From positions 682,001 to 746,000 of the forward strand of contig JAFKFH010000004.1 of NCBI GenBank assembly GCA_017307375.1: a DNA stretch of 64,000 nucleotides, written 5' to 3'. This stretch comes from Alphaproteobacteria bacterium. GTDB taxonomy: Bacteria > Pseudomonadota > Alphaproteobacteria > Ferrovibrionales > Ferrovibrionaceae. Each line of letters opens with the position of its first letter. The stretch's first letter is position 1. The translations under genes were made by a program, and so were the position numbers. Below, one piece after another: positions 25,185 through 33,538 of this stretch. Under the pieces are notes generated by a model. It made no database searches. It was not told where the DNA came from and was given only the letters and a program-made list of their open reading frames with translations.

Positions 25185-26780
25185 ATGGCCGACTTAAGTA
25201 TTCGCGAAATTCTGGAGCAGGTGGCGCGTGGTCAAATTAGGATACCAGCGTTTCAGCGTGGTTTTGTATGGGAGCCCGAGCGTGTCGCCTACTTAATGGA
25301 TAGTATTTACAAGAGATTTCCATTTGGGTCCGTGTTGTTTTGGCGGACAAGAGAAAAACTGAAATTTGATAAAAAGCTTGGACCTTTCGAACTTCCCGAA
25401 CCGAAGGCAGATTATCCTATTGATTATGTATTAGATGGTCAGCAGCGAATCACGTCGATTTTCGGTGTTTTTCAGTCAGAACTACCTGCACCAGGTACCG
25501 ACGACAATTGGTTGCCAATCTATTTTGATTTGATAGCAGAGCAGACTGCCCAAGATAGTCAATTTATTGCGTTATCGCCCGATAAGGTCGATCCAGAACG
25601 ACATTTTCCTCTCTCCACACTGTTTAATACGGTGGCTTACAGAAAAGCCAATGAAGGGCGACCTGATAGTACAATAGAAAAAATTGATAAGATGCAGGAG
25701 ATATTTAAAGAAGTTAAGATTCCGACCCAAACATCAACAACCGAAGATAAGGCAACGGTTGCGATAATTTTTGAAAGGGTCAATAGACAGGGCGTCGAAC
25801 TAGATACATTACAGTTGCTGTCCGCGTGGACTTGGAGTGAAGAATTTCAGTTGCAAGATCAATTCGCTGAACTAGCAGAAGAACTTACACCATTTGGATT
25901 TGAGGAAATTGGAGGAGATACAAATCTTCTTCTAAGGTGTTGCTCTGCTGTGCTTAAAGGCGATGCATCCCCTCAAGCGCTTATGAGTATAAATGGTGCA
26001 GACGTAAGAAAGGAGTTCGATAGAGTAACAAATGGTGTGAAATACGCTGTTGATTATTTAAGGAAAAATTTCCTTGCTGAAAAGTTGAATAATTTGCCTT
26101 TTTCGACTTTATTAGTTCCTTTATCTGTATTCTTTGCGGTGCCCGGCAAAAAAGAGGCTAGATATAGCGACGATCAGCGCAAGAAAATAAATAAATGGTT
26201 CTGGAGAACATCGTTCTCTAAGAGATACAGTTCCGCCGTAATTAGAAACTTAAATGTTGATATTGAGCAGATGAAGAATCTTCGCACCTACGGCGACAGC
26301 CATTTGGGAGATTTTTCAACTGATTTTGGGCCAGAATTCTTTAAAAATAATACATTTGGTCTAAACAATGTCAACACAAAGACTTTTGTATTACTTCTTG
26401 CTACAAGAACACCCCGGTCGTTCATATCAGGCCAGCCCGTTGATCTAGCAAAAACATTGAAAGAATCAAATAGAACTGAATTTCATCACCTCATGCCTCG
26501 GGCATTTCTGAAAAATAAAAATACGCAATACGATGAAAATGTTCTTGCGAACTTTTCATTCCTTTCTCGGGCGGACAACAGAGAAATTGGAGGGGCGCCT
26601 CCATCTGCATACAAATCAAAGATGCCAGAAGATTTGACTTCTATACTAGCAGGTGCGGCGGCTCCGATGTCACTATTTGACGATGATTTTAATAAGTTCG
26701 TTGAAGAGAGATCAGACCTCCTTGCCAAAATAGCTTGGGATTTGTGTGAGATAGATTTTCGGGCGGATTTCCCTGCTTAG
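25185..26780 (+). CDS. DUF262 + HNH/DUF1524-like protein, AT-rich, possible anti-phage nuclease
   Basis: This 531-residue protein has an N-terminal DUF262 (ParB/Srx-like) domain with IPAFQRGFVWEPERV (20-34) and the hallmark DGQQR at 84-88. A C-terminal HNH-like block shows H434-H435 (EFHHLMPRAF), N456 and N465. This layout matches the GmrS+GmrD or SspE type of nucleotide-dependent restriction and phage-defence nucleases, here in one chain. The gene is strikingly AT-rich with unusual codon use compared with every neighbour, a sign of recent transfer. It stands alone, with an AT-rich promoter region (about 25120-25170). The substrate and target are unknown. Confidence 0.85.
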   Translation: MADLSIREILEQVARGQIRIPAFQRGFVWEPERVAYLMDSIYKRFPFGSVLFWRTREKLKFDKKLGPFELPEPKADYPIDYVLDGQQRITSIFGVFQSELPAPGTDDNWLPIYFDLIAEQTAQDSQFIALSPDKVDPERHFPLSTLFNTVAYRKANEGRPDSTIEKIDKMQEIFKEVKIPTQTSTTEDKATVAIIFERVNRQGVELDTLQLLSAWTWSEEFQLQDQFAELAEELTPFGFEEIGGDTNLLLRCCSAVLKGDASPQALMSINGADVRKEFDRVTNGVKYAVDYLRKNFLAEKLNNLPFSTLLVPLSVFFAVPGKKEARYSDDQRKKINKWFWRTSFSKRYSSAVIRNLNVDIEQMKNLRTYGDSHLGDFSTDFGPEFFKNNTFGLNNVNTKTFVLLLATRTPRSFISGQPVDLAKTLKESNRTEFHHLMPRAFLKNKNTQYDENVLANFSFLSRADNREIGGAPPSAYKSKMPEDLTSILAGAAAPMSLFDDDFNKFVEERSDLLAKIAWDLCEIDFRADFPA

Positions 26781-26791
26781 AGAAAAGGCAG

Positions 26792-27571
26792 CTAGTCTAG
26801 CGTCGCAACGAAGAACAGCCGCGGGAACGGGAGCAGCACGGTGCCGTCGGCCATCGTCGGATAGGCACCGGCGAGTGCTGCTTCGTACTGCGCGAGATAG
26901 CCGGTCCGCTCGTCCTCGTCGAGCGGATCGAGGAACGGCCGCAACCCGGTTCCCTTGAACCATTCGACGACCGCCGCCGGGCCGCCGGCCAGCGGATGAT
27001 GATAGACGGTCCGCCAGACGTCGACCTGCACCCCCGCCCCGCGCACAACGCGGAAATACCAGTCGGCGTCATGCCGGCTGGCGCGCGCCTGGGCGGCATC
27101 GACGAGCTTGCCCGCCCATGGGCCATCGGCTGCCACCTTGCGCATCAGGCGATGGGCCGGTTCGTCGAGATTGTCGGGCATCTGCACCGCCAGGCTGCCG
27201 CCAGGGGCCAGGCGCGCCAGCAGGGCCGGCAGCAGCCGGGCGTGGTCCGGAACCCATTGCAGCGCGGCGTTGGCCAGGATCACGTCGAACCGTTCCGACC
27301 CGGTCCAGTCGGCGATGTCGGCGACGGCGAACCGGGCCGCCGGCAGGCGCCTGCGCGCCGCCTCGATCATCGCCGGCGAACTGTCCATGCCGAACAAGGC
27401 GGCCTCAGGGTAGCGCCGTCCCAGCAATTCGGTCGAATTGCCGGGGCCGCAACCGATGTCGGCCGCCTGCGCCACGGCCGTGTTGGGGATCTGGGCGAGC
27501 AGATCGCGGATCGGCCGGTTCCGCTCGTCCTCGAACTTGGTGTACTGGGTCGGCGACCAGGTCATCGGCAT
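26792..27571 (-). CDS. tam: Trans-aconitate 2-methyltransferase
   Basis: This 259-residue SAM-dependent methyltransferase has the SAM motif ADIGCGPGNSTELL (about 37-50). Tam-specific features include the N-terminus TWSPTQYTKFEDERNRP, NAALQWVPDH and the ending FPRLFFVATLD. Tam methylates trans-aconitate, which forms from cis-aconitate and inhibits aconitase. It is divergent from a LysR regulator that may control it; an LTTR-like box lies in the 91-bp gap. Confidence 0.92.
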   Translation of the reverse strand: MPMTWSPTQYTKFEDERNRPIRDLLAQIPNTAVAQAADIGCGPGNSTELLGRRYPEAALFGMDSSPAMIEAARRRLPAARFAVADIADWTGSERFDVILANAALQWVPDHARLLPALLARLAPGGSLAVQMPDNLDEPAHRLMRKVAADGPWAGKLVDAAQARASRHDADWYFRVVRGAGVQVDVWRTVYHHPLAGGPAAVVEWFKGTGLRPFLDPLDEDERTGYLAQYEAALAGAYPTMADGTVLLPFPRLFFVATLD

Positions 27572-27645
27572 CTCCGCTCATCGCTGCGGTTGCGATCCTG
27601 GCTGGCGCCGGCCATGACTTCCAGTATCCTTGTCGAACGATATCC

Positions 27646-27660
27646 ATACCCTGGAGGTAT
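27646..27660. promoter_or_regulatory. Candidate LysR-type operator (T-N11-A) overlapping the regulator's RBS
   Basis: ATACC (27646-27650) and GGTAT (27656-27660) form an inverted repeat with a 5-base spacer, containing the T-N11-A pattern of LysR boxes. It overlaps the GGAGG ribosome site (27653-27657) of the LysR gene and lies about 75 bp upstream of divergent tam. Binding there would couple autorepression to control of tam. Wider arms AACGATA and TATCGTT extend the symmetry. Confidence 0.5.
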
Positions 27661-27662
27661 CG

Positions 27663-28562
27663 TTGATCGACTTGCGCCGGCTGCGCGCCTTCGTCGCCCT
27701 GGCCGAGGAAGGCCACGTCACCCGGGCGGCGGAACGGCTGGGCATGCAGCAACCGCCGCTGACCCGATTGCTGCGCGGGCTGGAAACCGAATTGGGCGTA
27801 TTGCTGATGCATCGCCTGCCCCGCGGCGTGCGTCCGACCGAGGCGGGCAAGGCCCTGCTGGCCGAAGCGCACAATATCCTGGCGCGGGCCGACCAGTTGC
27901 CCGCGATCGTTGCCCGCGCGGCACGCGGCGAGGCGGGAAGCCTGGCCATCGGGTTCACGTCGTCGGCCGCCTTTCACGCCGTCGTGCCGGCGACGCTGCG
28001 CCGGTTTCGCCAGCGTTTCCCCGGCGTCGCCGTCACGCTGGAGGAGGCCGGCACGGCCGAACTTGTCGACGGACTGATGGCCGAGCGGCTGGATGCGGCA
28101 TTCGTGCGCTCGCCCGTTTCCCATATCGGCGACCTCGACGTGCTGTCGGTGGTCGAGGAACCGATGGTGGCGGCGATTCCGGCAGGTCACCGTCTTGCCC
28201 GTGCCACGATCGTCGATCTGGCCGAGCTGGCGGGCGAACCACTGATCCTCTATCGCCGGGCCAGCGGGCCCGGCCTCCATGACGCCATCGTGGCCGCCTG
28301 TCGCGGGCTGGGCTTCAGCCCGATCGTCGCCCAGGAAGCGCCGCGCCTGCCGGCGACCCTGAGCCTGGTGGCCGCAGGTCTCGGCATCACCATCGTGCCG
28401 GCCTCGATGCAGCGGCTGGGCGGCGACGACATCGTCTATCGGCCGCTCGGCCCCGCCGGCGTCCTGTCCGCCCCGATCGACCTGGCCAGCCGGCGTGCCC
28501 GCCCTTCGCCGGTACTGCGGCAATTCCGCAAGATGGTCAGCGGCGCGGCGTCCAGGCCGTGA
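27663..28562 (+). CDS. LysR-family transcriptional regulator (TTG start)
   Basis: This 299-residue LTTR begins with IDLRRLRAFVALAEEGHVTRAAERLGMQQPPLTRLLRGLE (winged helix) and has a C-terminal periplasmic-binding-like effector domain. No ATG fits: TTG at 27663 is preceded by GGAGG at 27653-27657 with 5-base spacing, whereas an earlier TTG at 27630 has no such site. It is divergent from tam. Its 3' end overlaps the convergent EamA gene by 26 bp. The effector is unknown. Confidence 0.88.
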   Translation: MIDLRRLRAFVALAEEGHVTRAAERLGMQQPPLTRLLRGLETELGVLLMHRLPRGVRPTEAGKALLAEAHNILARADQLPAIVARAARGEAGSLAIGFTSSAAFHAVVPATLRRFRQRFPGVAVTLEEAGTAELVDGLMAERLDAAFVRSPVSHIGDLDVLSVVEEPMVAAIPAGHRLARATIVDLAELAGEPLILYRRASGPGLHDAIVAACRGLGFSPIVAQEAPRLPATLSLVAAGLGITIVPASMQRLGGDDIVYRPLGPAGVLSAPIDLASRRARPSPVLRQFRKMVSGAASRP

Positions 28563-29448
28563 GGGCGATGCCGGCAAGGACCAGCCCGGCACCGGCAAGG
28601 AAAGTCGCGCCGATCGCGTCCCCGAACAGCCAAGCCGAGGCGACGATGCCGACCAGCGGCTGCAGGTATTGCGACCCTGCCGCGATCCGCGCCGGCAGGC
28701 TGCGCATCAGATTTAGCCAGACGACGACGCCGGCGACGGTCACGAAGATGCCGAGATAGAGAACCGAGGCGATGCCCGTCGCCGTCGGCGGCAGCAGCGG
28801 GGTCGTTGCCAGTTCCCAGGCGGCGAACGGCAACAGCGCCGCGGTGCCGAACAGCGAGCCCCAGGCCGCCACCGTGAGCACGCCATGGCGTGCGGCCAGT
28901 TCCGTCGACAGGACGTAATAGAGCGCGACGCTGACGGCCGAGACCACCATCAGGCCGTCGCCGAGCAGGGCGCCGCCGGCCTCGGCCAGGGCCGAAAGCC
29001 TGCCGCCGGTGGCGATCACGCCGACACCGCCGATCGCCACGAGCAGGCCGAGGATATGAATGCCGCGGATCCGCTGACCCAGGCGGAGCGCGGCCAGCAG
29101 CACGACGAGGATCGGGATCGTCGCCCCGATCACGGTCGCCACCGATGCCGCGGTCAGGTTGACGCCGACCGCCTGGCTGACCTGGCCGATGCCGATGCCG
29201 ACGATTCCGATAGCGGCCATCGCGATCAGCGCCCGCAACGGCGGCAACGGCGCGCGCAGCGCGAACCAGACGAAGAACGGGGCAGCCGCGAGATAGCGCA
29301 GGGTGGTGAGCGTCATCGGCGGAAAATCGGCGAGGCCCAGCTTGGTCACCGGGATCGACAGGCCCCAGACCACGATCAGCACGGCCAGCGCGACCAGCGA
29401 CATGACCGGGATCGGCTGTTTTTCGGCGACGAAGGTTGCGGCAGTCAT
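28537..29448 (-). CDS. EamA/DMT-superfamily transporter (RhaT-like exporter)
   Basis: This 303-residue membrane protein has ten predicted helices in two EamA repeats. The first repeat shows VVWGLSIPVTKLGLADFPPMTLTTLRYLAAAP and the second ends with the conserved RIAAGSQYLQPLVGIVASAWLFGD. DMT proteins of this group mostly export amino acids or metabolites. ATG 29448 was chosen because the upstream extension is Arg-rich and non-family-like. It is divergent from the LysR regulator at 29532, which likely controls it. Confidence 0.88.
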   Translation of the reverse strand: MTAATFVAEKQPIPVMSLVALAVLIVVWGLSIPVTKLGLADFPPMTLTTLRYLAAAPFFVWFALRAPLPPLRALIAMAAIGIVGIGIGQVSQAVGVNLTAASVATVIGATIPILVVLLAALRLGQRIRGIHILGLLVAIGGVGVIATGGRLSALAEAGGALLGDGLMVVSAVSVALYYVLSTELAARHGVLTVAAWGSLFGTAALLPFAAWELATTPLLPPTATGIASVLYLGIFVTVAGVVVWLNLMRSLPARIAAGSQYLQPLVGIVASAWLFGDAIGATFLAGAGLVLAGIALTAWTPRR

Positions 29449-29531
29449 GAGGCGGAGCTTCCGGCAAGGTCGAAGAGGCCGCGACAATGACCGGCGCTGG
29501 CGCCGGCTGACAATCGATATATAGTCAAGCC

Positions 29532-30440
29532 ATGCGCGAGGAAAACTCACACATACGCCTGCCGCCACTGAATACCCTGCCGGACTTCGAGGCGGCGGGC
29601 CGGCATCTCAGCTTCACGCTCGCCGCCGCCGAAATGAACGTCACGCATGGCGCCGTCAGCCGCCAGGTCAAGGCGCTGGAGCAGTATCTCGGGGTCAAGC
29701 TGTTCCGCAGGCTCACGCGCCGGCTGGTGCTGACCGACGAAGGACAGGCCTATCTGCCGGCGGTGCGCCGCCTGCTCGACGGCCTGGCCGAGGAAACCAG
29801 GCGCCTGAAGCGGCGCGATCGCACCGGGCATCTGACGGTGTCGACCAACGTCTCGTTCGGGACGAAATGGCTTGCCGCCCGCCTCGTCCGCTTCCAGGCG
29901 ATCGAACCCGGAATCGACGTCAACCTCAACGTCACCGACACGCTGATCGACTTCGCGCGCGACGATGTCGACATCGCGATCCGCTACGGCTTCGGCGACT
30001 ATCCCGGCGTCATCGCCGAGCGGCTGTTCGCCGAGCATGTCGTGCCGGTCTGCAGCCCTGGCCTTCGCCGCCGCCTGCGCCGGCCCGAGGATCTTCGCCA
30101 TCACGTCCTGCTGCACGAATCGCGGATGGGCGCGAACTGGCACGCCTGGCTCGGCCAGATGGGCATAACCGGTGTGGATGCCGGCCGCGGCCCGATCTTC
30201 AGCCACGGCAGCATGATGATCGAGGCCGCGATCAACGGCGAGGGTGTCGCGCTGGGGCGCAGCGTGCTGATCGCTGAGGATCTTGCCGCCCGCCGCCTGG
30301 TGCGCCCGTTCGGCAATGCGACGCTGCAGGCCGAGCGGCGCTACGACCTGGTCTACCCGCCTGGCGCCCTCGAGCGTCCGAAGGTCGCCGCCTTCCGCAA
30401 CTGGCTGCTGGGCGAGGTCGCGCGCGCCGGCCTCGCCTAA
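29532..30440 (+). CDS. LysR-family transcriptional regulator (GcvA-like)
   Basis: This 302-residue LTTR of the GcvA type has LPPLNTLPDFEAAGRHLSFTLAAAEMNVTHGAVSRQVKALEQ at the N-terminus. Effector-domain segments such as VDIAIRYGFGDYPGV and the conserved GVALGRSVLIAEDLAARRLVRPF follow. It is adjacent to and divergent from the EamA transporter across 83 bp, a common regulator/exporter pairing. It ends 4 bp into the convergent PIN gene. Confidence 0.9.
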   Translation: MREENSHIRLPPLNTLPDFEAAGRHLSFTLAAAEMNVTHGAVSRQVKALEQYLGVKLFRRLTRRLVLTDEGQAYLPAVRRLLDGLAEETRRLKRRDRTGHLTVSTNVSFGTKWLAARLVRFQAIEPGIDVNLNVTDTLIDFARDDVDIAIRYGFGDYPGVIAERLFAEHVVPVCSPGLRRRLRRPEDLRHHVLLHESRMGANWHAWLGQMGITGVDAGRGPIFSHGSMMIEAAINGEGVALGRSVLIAEDLAARRLVRPFGNATLQAERRYDLVYPPGALERPKVAAFRNWLLGEVARAGLA

Positions 30441-30907
30441 GCCAGCTTGAAACGGCGGGGCTCGTCGGTCCAGGGGTTGAACAGCGCGGCTCCGGTAGCC
30501 CGCAGGTCGTCGACGTCGCGGGACACGAGATAGAGGCGATGCTCGATCGCCGTGGCGGCGATCAGCGTGTCGATCGGGGGCGGCGCAACCCCGGTCCGGC
30601 CCAGTACGCTGCCGGCGATCAACCCCCAGCGGCGGGCAACCGCCGCGTCGACCGGCAGGACACGCCCGTCGAACCGGCGGGCGATCTGGTCGCGCAACGC
30701 CGCGATGCGCGCCCGTTCGGCATGGCTGTCCGGCAGATTGGCAATGCCCTTGTCGTATTCGCCGAGGGTCAGGACGCTGATGAAGCAGCGCTCGGATTCC
30801 AATGTCGCTGCCCAGCCCTGCGCTGCAGCCGGCAATCCGCCCGCCGCCATCGCGCTGACGACATTGGTGTCGAACAGCCAGCCGACCGGCCTGCGCGTCC
30901 AGCCCAT
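30437..30907 (-). CDS. PIN-domain protein (VapC-like ribonuclease)
   Basis: This 156-residue PIN domain has acidic residues D13 (WLFDTNVVS), E50 (LTLGEYDKG), D113 (PPIDTLIAATA) and D131 (VSRDVDDL), the full set expected of an active metal-dependent RNase. VapC toxins usually follow a small antitoxin gene. Here the gene upstream, overlapping by ATGA, is a DUF523 protein and no antitoxin is seen. It may be a solitary PIN RNase or its antitoxin may lie elsewhere. Confidence 0.85.
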   Translation of the reverse strand: MGWTRRPVGWLFDTNVVSAMAAGGLPAAAQGWAATLESERCFISVLTLGEYDKGIANLPDSHAERARIAALRDQIARRFDGRVLPVDAAVARRWGLIAGSVLGRTGVAPPPIDTLIAATAIEHRLYLVSRDVDDLRATGAALFNPWTDEPRRFKLA

Positions 30908-31386
30908 CAGAGCCGTGCCGCCAGCCGCTCGAGATCGTCGTGGGCGAACACCTCGATGCCGTGGCGGCGCAGCAGCACTGCGGTAACCCCCGCCCCCGCA
31001 TGGGCGAAGCCGGCGAAGCGACCGTCGTAGATGCGGGTCGAGCCGCAGGACGGGCTGGCGTCGGTCAGCACCGCGTATCGGCATCGATGGGCTTGAGCCA
31101 GAGCAAGGGTGGCCTGCGCGCCGGCCAGGTAGCCGGCCGTCACATCACACCCGCCACGTTCGACGATGCGGGCGCGACCGTCGAGGACATCGCCGCCGTC
31201 GCGGCCGTCGGCAATCTCGGCCGGCGGGCGCGGAGTCGGAAAACCACCGGCGAGTTCGGGGCAGGTCGCGACCAGTCGCCCTTCGGCCTGCCAACGGGCG
31301 AGCAGGCCGGAGGCGCCCTGCTTGCTGGTCCCGTCGTAACGGATCGGCTGGCCCAGCAGGCAGCCGGAGACGAGGATCTTTTCCAT
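30907..31386 (-). CDS. DUF523 family protein
   Basis: This 159-residue protein has the DUF523 signature near the start, ILVSGCLLGQPIRYDG, then VATCPELAGGFPTPRPPAE and the Cys motif DASPSCGSTRIYDG. The three conserved cysteines suggest metal or Fe-S binding; the biochemical role is not established. ATG 31386 gives the usual N-terminus. It overlaps the PIN gene by ATGA and follows DUF3303 by 30 bp. Confidence 0.88.
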   Translation of the reverse strand: MEKILVSGCLLGQPIRYDGTSKQGASGLLARWQAEGRLVATCPELAGGFPTPRPPAEIADGRDGGDVLDGRARIVERGGCDVTAGYLAGAQATLALAQAHRCRYAVLTDASPSCGSTRIYDGRFAGFAHAGAGVTAVLLRRHGIEVFAHDDLERLAARL

Positions 31387-31416
31387 GTCGTCCGCCATCC
31401 GTCGCCCGCCCCGCTC

Positions 31417-31689
31417 TCAGAGCCGGCAGGCCAGCGCCGCGGCCGTGGCCGAGCCGGGCGTCACCGGCACGATCTCGAAGGCGACGAGGTCGGACCATTC
31501 GGCGACCCAGCGCTGCAGCAACGTCGGGTCGTCACAGTCCATGACCTGGAAACACCGGCCGAGATCGGCCGATGTCCAGCTCGACACATAGGTCAGGCCT
31601 TCCGGCGCCAGGCGGCCCTGGTCGCGGAAGCGGCGATAGACCGCCTTGGCATCCTGGTTGCGGAATGTCTCGATCACCATGAACAGCAT
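31417..31689 (-). CDS. DUF3303-like small protein
   Basis: This 90-residue ferredoxin-like-fold protein has the pattern MLFMVIETFRNQDAKAVYRRFRDQGR, then EGLTYVSSWTSADLGRCFQVM and WVAEWSDLVAFEIVPV, as in the DUF3303 family. Function is unknown; many members act as small stress-type or monooxygenase-like proteins. It is the first small gene after the second dipeptide-type importer, 18 bp downstream, so may share its transcript. Confidence 0.8.
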   Translation of the reverse strand: MLFMVIETFRNQDAKAVYRRFRDQGRLAPEGLTYVSSWTSADLGRCFQVMDCDDPTLLQRWVAEWSDLVAFEIVPVTPGSATAAALACRL

Positions 31690-31707
31690 GGCCCGCCCCT
31701 CTTCCCG

Positions 31708-32580
31708 TCATCCCCGATGGCGCGGGTCGAGTGCGTCGCGCAGACCGTCGCCGACGAGGTTGAAGGAGAGTACCACCAGGAAGATCGAAATCCCCGGCCA
31801 GACGGCCATCCACGGCGCCTGGGTCAGGAAATTCTTCGCGGTGTTCAGCATGCTGCCCCAGGATGGGGCCGGCGGCTGCTGGCCGAGCCCGAGGAAGGAC
31901 AGGCTGGCCTCGGCGATGATGGCGGCGGCAATGGTCAGCGTCCCCTGCACCATCAGTGCGGGCACGATATTGGGCAGGATGTGGCGCAAGGCGATTCGCC
32001 AGGGCGGATTGCCGACGGCGCGCGCCGCCTCGACGAAATCCTCGACTTTGACGGCTTGGACCTGCGCACGGGTCAGGCGGATGAAGATCGGCGTTGCCGA
32101 CAGCCCGATCGCGATCATCGCATTGGCCAGCGACGGCCCGAGGAAGGCCGCCAGCGCGATCGCCAGGATCAGGAACGGACAGGCCAGCATCGCATCGGTC
32201 AGGCGCATCAGCAGGCCGTCGACGAAGCCGCCGGCATAGCCGGCGATCATGCCGATCGGAATGCCCAGGCCAAGCGCCAGGCAGACCGAGATCAGCCCGG
32301 CCATCAGCGAGGCGCGCGCGCCGTGGATGACGCGCGAGAGCACGTCACGCCCGATTTCGTCGGTGCCGAACCAGTGGGCCGCACTCGGCCCCTTGCGGAC
32401 CGCCATCCAGTCGGTCGCGGTCGGATCGTAGGGGCTGAAGACGTCGGCGCCGATTGCCAGCACGACGAAGACGAGAACGATGGCGAGGCCGACCAGCGCG
32501 CCGCGGCGGCGCGCCAGCCGGCGCAAGGCCCGCTTCAGCGGGCTTTGGATGACGGTAGCGTCGAGCGTGGCGGCAGTCAT
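31708..32580 (-). CDS. Dipeptide-type ABC importer permease (DppC-like), second system
   Basis: This 290-residue permease has the OppC N-terminal segment, one helix and then FSPYDPTATDW and HWFGTDEIGRDVLSRVIHGAR. A five-helix core carries EDFVEAARAVGNPPWRIALRHILPN, and the ending is DALDPRHRG. It starts 3 bp after the DppB-like gene. It belongs to the importer in the gamma-glutamyltransferase operon (31708-41142). Confidence 0.92.
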   Translation of the reverse strand: MTAATLDATVIQSPLKRALRRLARRRGALVGLAIVLVFVVLAIGADVFSPYDPTATDWMAVRKGPSAAHWFGTDEIGRDVLSRVIHGARASLMAGLISVCLALGLGIPIGMIAGYAGGFVDGLLMRLTDAMLACPFLILAIALAAFLGPSLANAMIAIGLSATPIFIRLTRAQVQAVKVEDFVEAARAVGNPPWRIALRHILPNIVPALMVQGTLTIAAAIIAEASLSFLGLGQQPPAPSWGSMLNTAKNFLTQAPWMAVWPGISIFLVVLSFNLVGDGLRDALDPRHRG

Positions 32581-32583
32581 GCG

Positions 32584-33525
32584 TCAGGCCCTCAGCCGCG
32601 GGTTGACCAGGACATAGGCTATGTCGGCGAGGAGATTGAGCATAAGATAGGCCGTCGCGGTGCACAGCACCACGCCCTGCACCACCGCATAGTCGCGGTT
32701 GAACACCGCGTCGACGATCAGCTTGCCGAAGCCGGGAATGGAAAAGACCTGCTCGGTCAGCACCGCCCCGGACAACAGCTGACCGAATTCGAGGGCGCCC
32801 AGCGTGATCACCGGCACCGCGGCATTGCGAAAGCCATGCTTGAAGATCACCACGCGCTCGACCAGCCCCTTGGCCCGGGCGGTGCGGATATAGTCCGACG
32901 ACAGCACCTGCAGCATCGCCGCCCGCGTGTGGCGCATCATCACCGCGGCAATCGCATTGCCCAGCACGAAGGCCGGCATGATCATGGCCTTCAGGTTGCC
33001 CCACAGATCTTCCGACGGCGGCACGTAGCCCGAGGCCGGCAGCCAGCCTAGCTCGACCGAGAACAGCAGGATCAGCATGATGCCGAGCCAGAAATTCGGG
33101 GTCGAAAGACCCCACAGCGCGACGGCGTTGGCGGCGTAGTCGGCGACCTTGCCGTTCTTGACCGCCGACAGGATGCCCATCGGTATGCCGATCAGCAGCG
33201 CCACCAGCATCGACAGCAGCGCCAGTTCGACCGTCACCGGCAGCTTTTCCAGGATCAGCTGGGAAACCGGCTGCTGGATCCGGATCGATTCGCCGAAATC
33301 GCCCTGCACCACCCCGCCGACCCAGCGCAGGTAGCGCATCGGCACCGGATCGTCGAGGTGGTACTTGGCGCGGATATGGGCGATCACCTCGGGGTCGCGC
33401 TCCTCGCCGGCCAGCGCCGTCGCCGGGTCGCCCGGCAACAGCTGCTGCAGGCCGAAGATGATCATCGAGACGAAGATCACCGTCGGCACCATCACGGCGA
33501 ACCGCCGGACAAGGAAGCGCAACAC
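32584..33525 (-). CDS. Dipeptide-type ABC importer permease (DppB-like), second system
   Basis: This 313-residue permease starts with MLRFLVRRFAVMVPTVIFVS, followed by LLPGDPATALAGEE, the DppB hallmark. Later it has SDYIRTARAKGLVERVVIFKHGFRNA and ends in VLVNPRLRA. It lies 13 bp after the binding-protein gene. The channel partner is the DppC-like protein encoded next. Confidence 0.92.
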   Translation of the reverse strand: MLRFLVRRFAVMVPTVIFVSMIIFGLQQLLPGDPATALAGEERDPEVIAHIRAKYHLDDPVPMRYLRWVGGVVQGDFGESIRIQQPVSQLILEKLPVTVELALLSMLVALLIGIPMGILSAVKNGKVADYAANAVALWGLSTPNFWLGIMLILLFSVELGWLPASGYVPPSEDLWGNLKAMIMPAFVLGNAIAAVMMRHTRAAMLQVLSSDYIRTARAKGLVERVVIFKHGFRNAAVPVITLGALEFGQLLSGAVLTEQVFSIPGFGKLIVDAVFNRDYAVVQGVVLCTATAYLMLNLLADIAYVLVNPRLRA

Positions 33526-33538
33526 CCCGGCCGGTCCT

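Noticed and set aside
25080-26791. Flanking repeats or integrase marking the AT-rich DUF262 gene as a mobile element
   Set aside because: No direct repeats, inverted ends, tRNA or recombinase gene could be found on either side.
30437-31386. Calling DUF523-PIN a VapBC toxin-antitoxin pair
   Set aside because: DUF523 does not resemble any VapB-type antitoxin; only the overlap suggests pairing, so it is kept as a finding, not an annotation.
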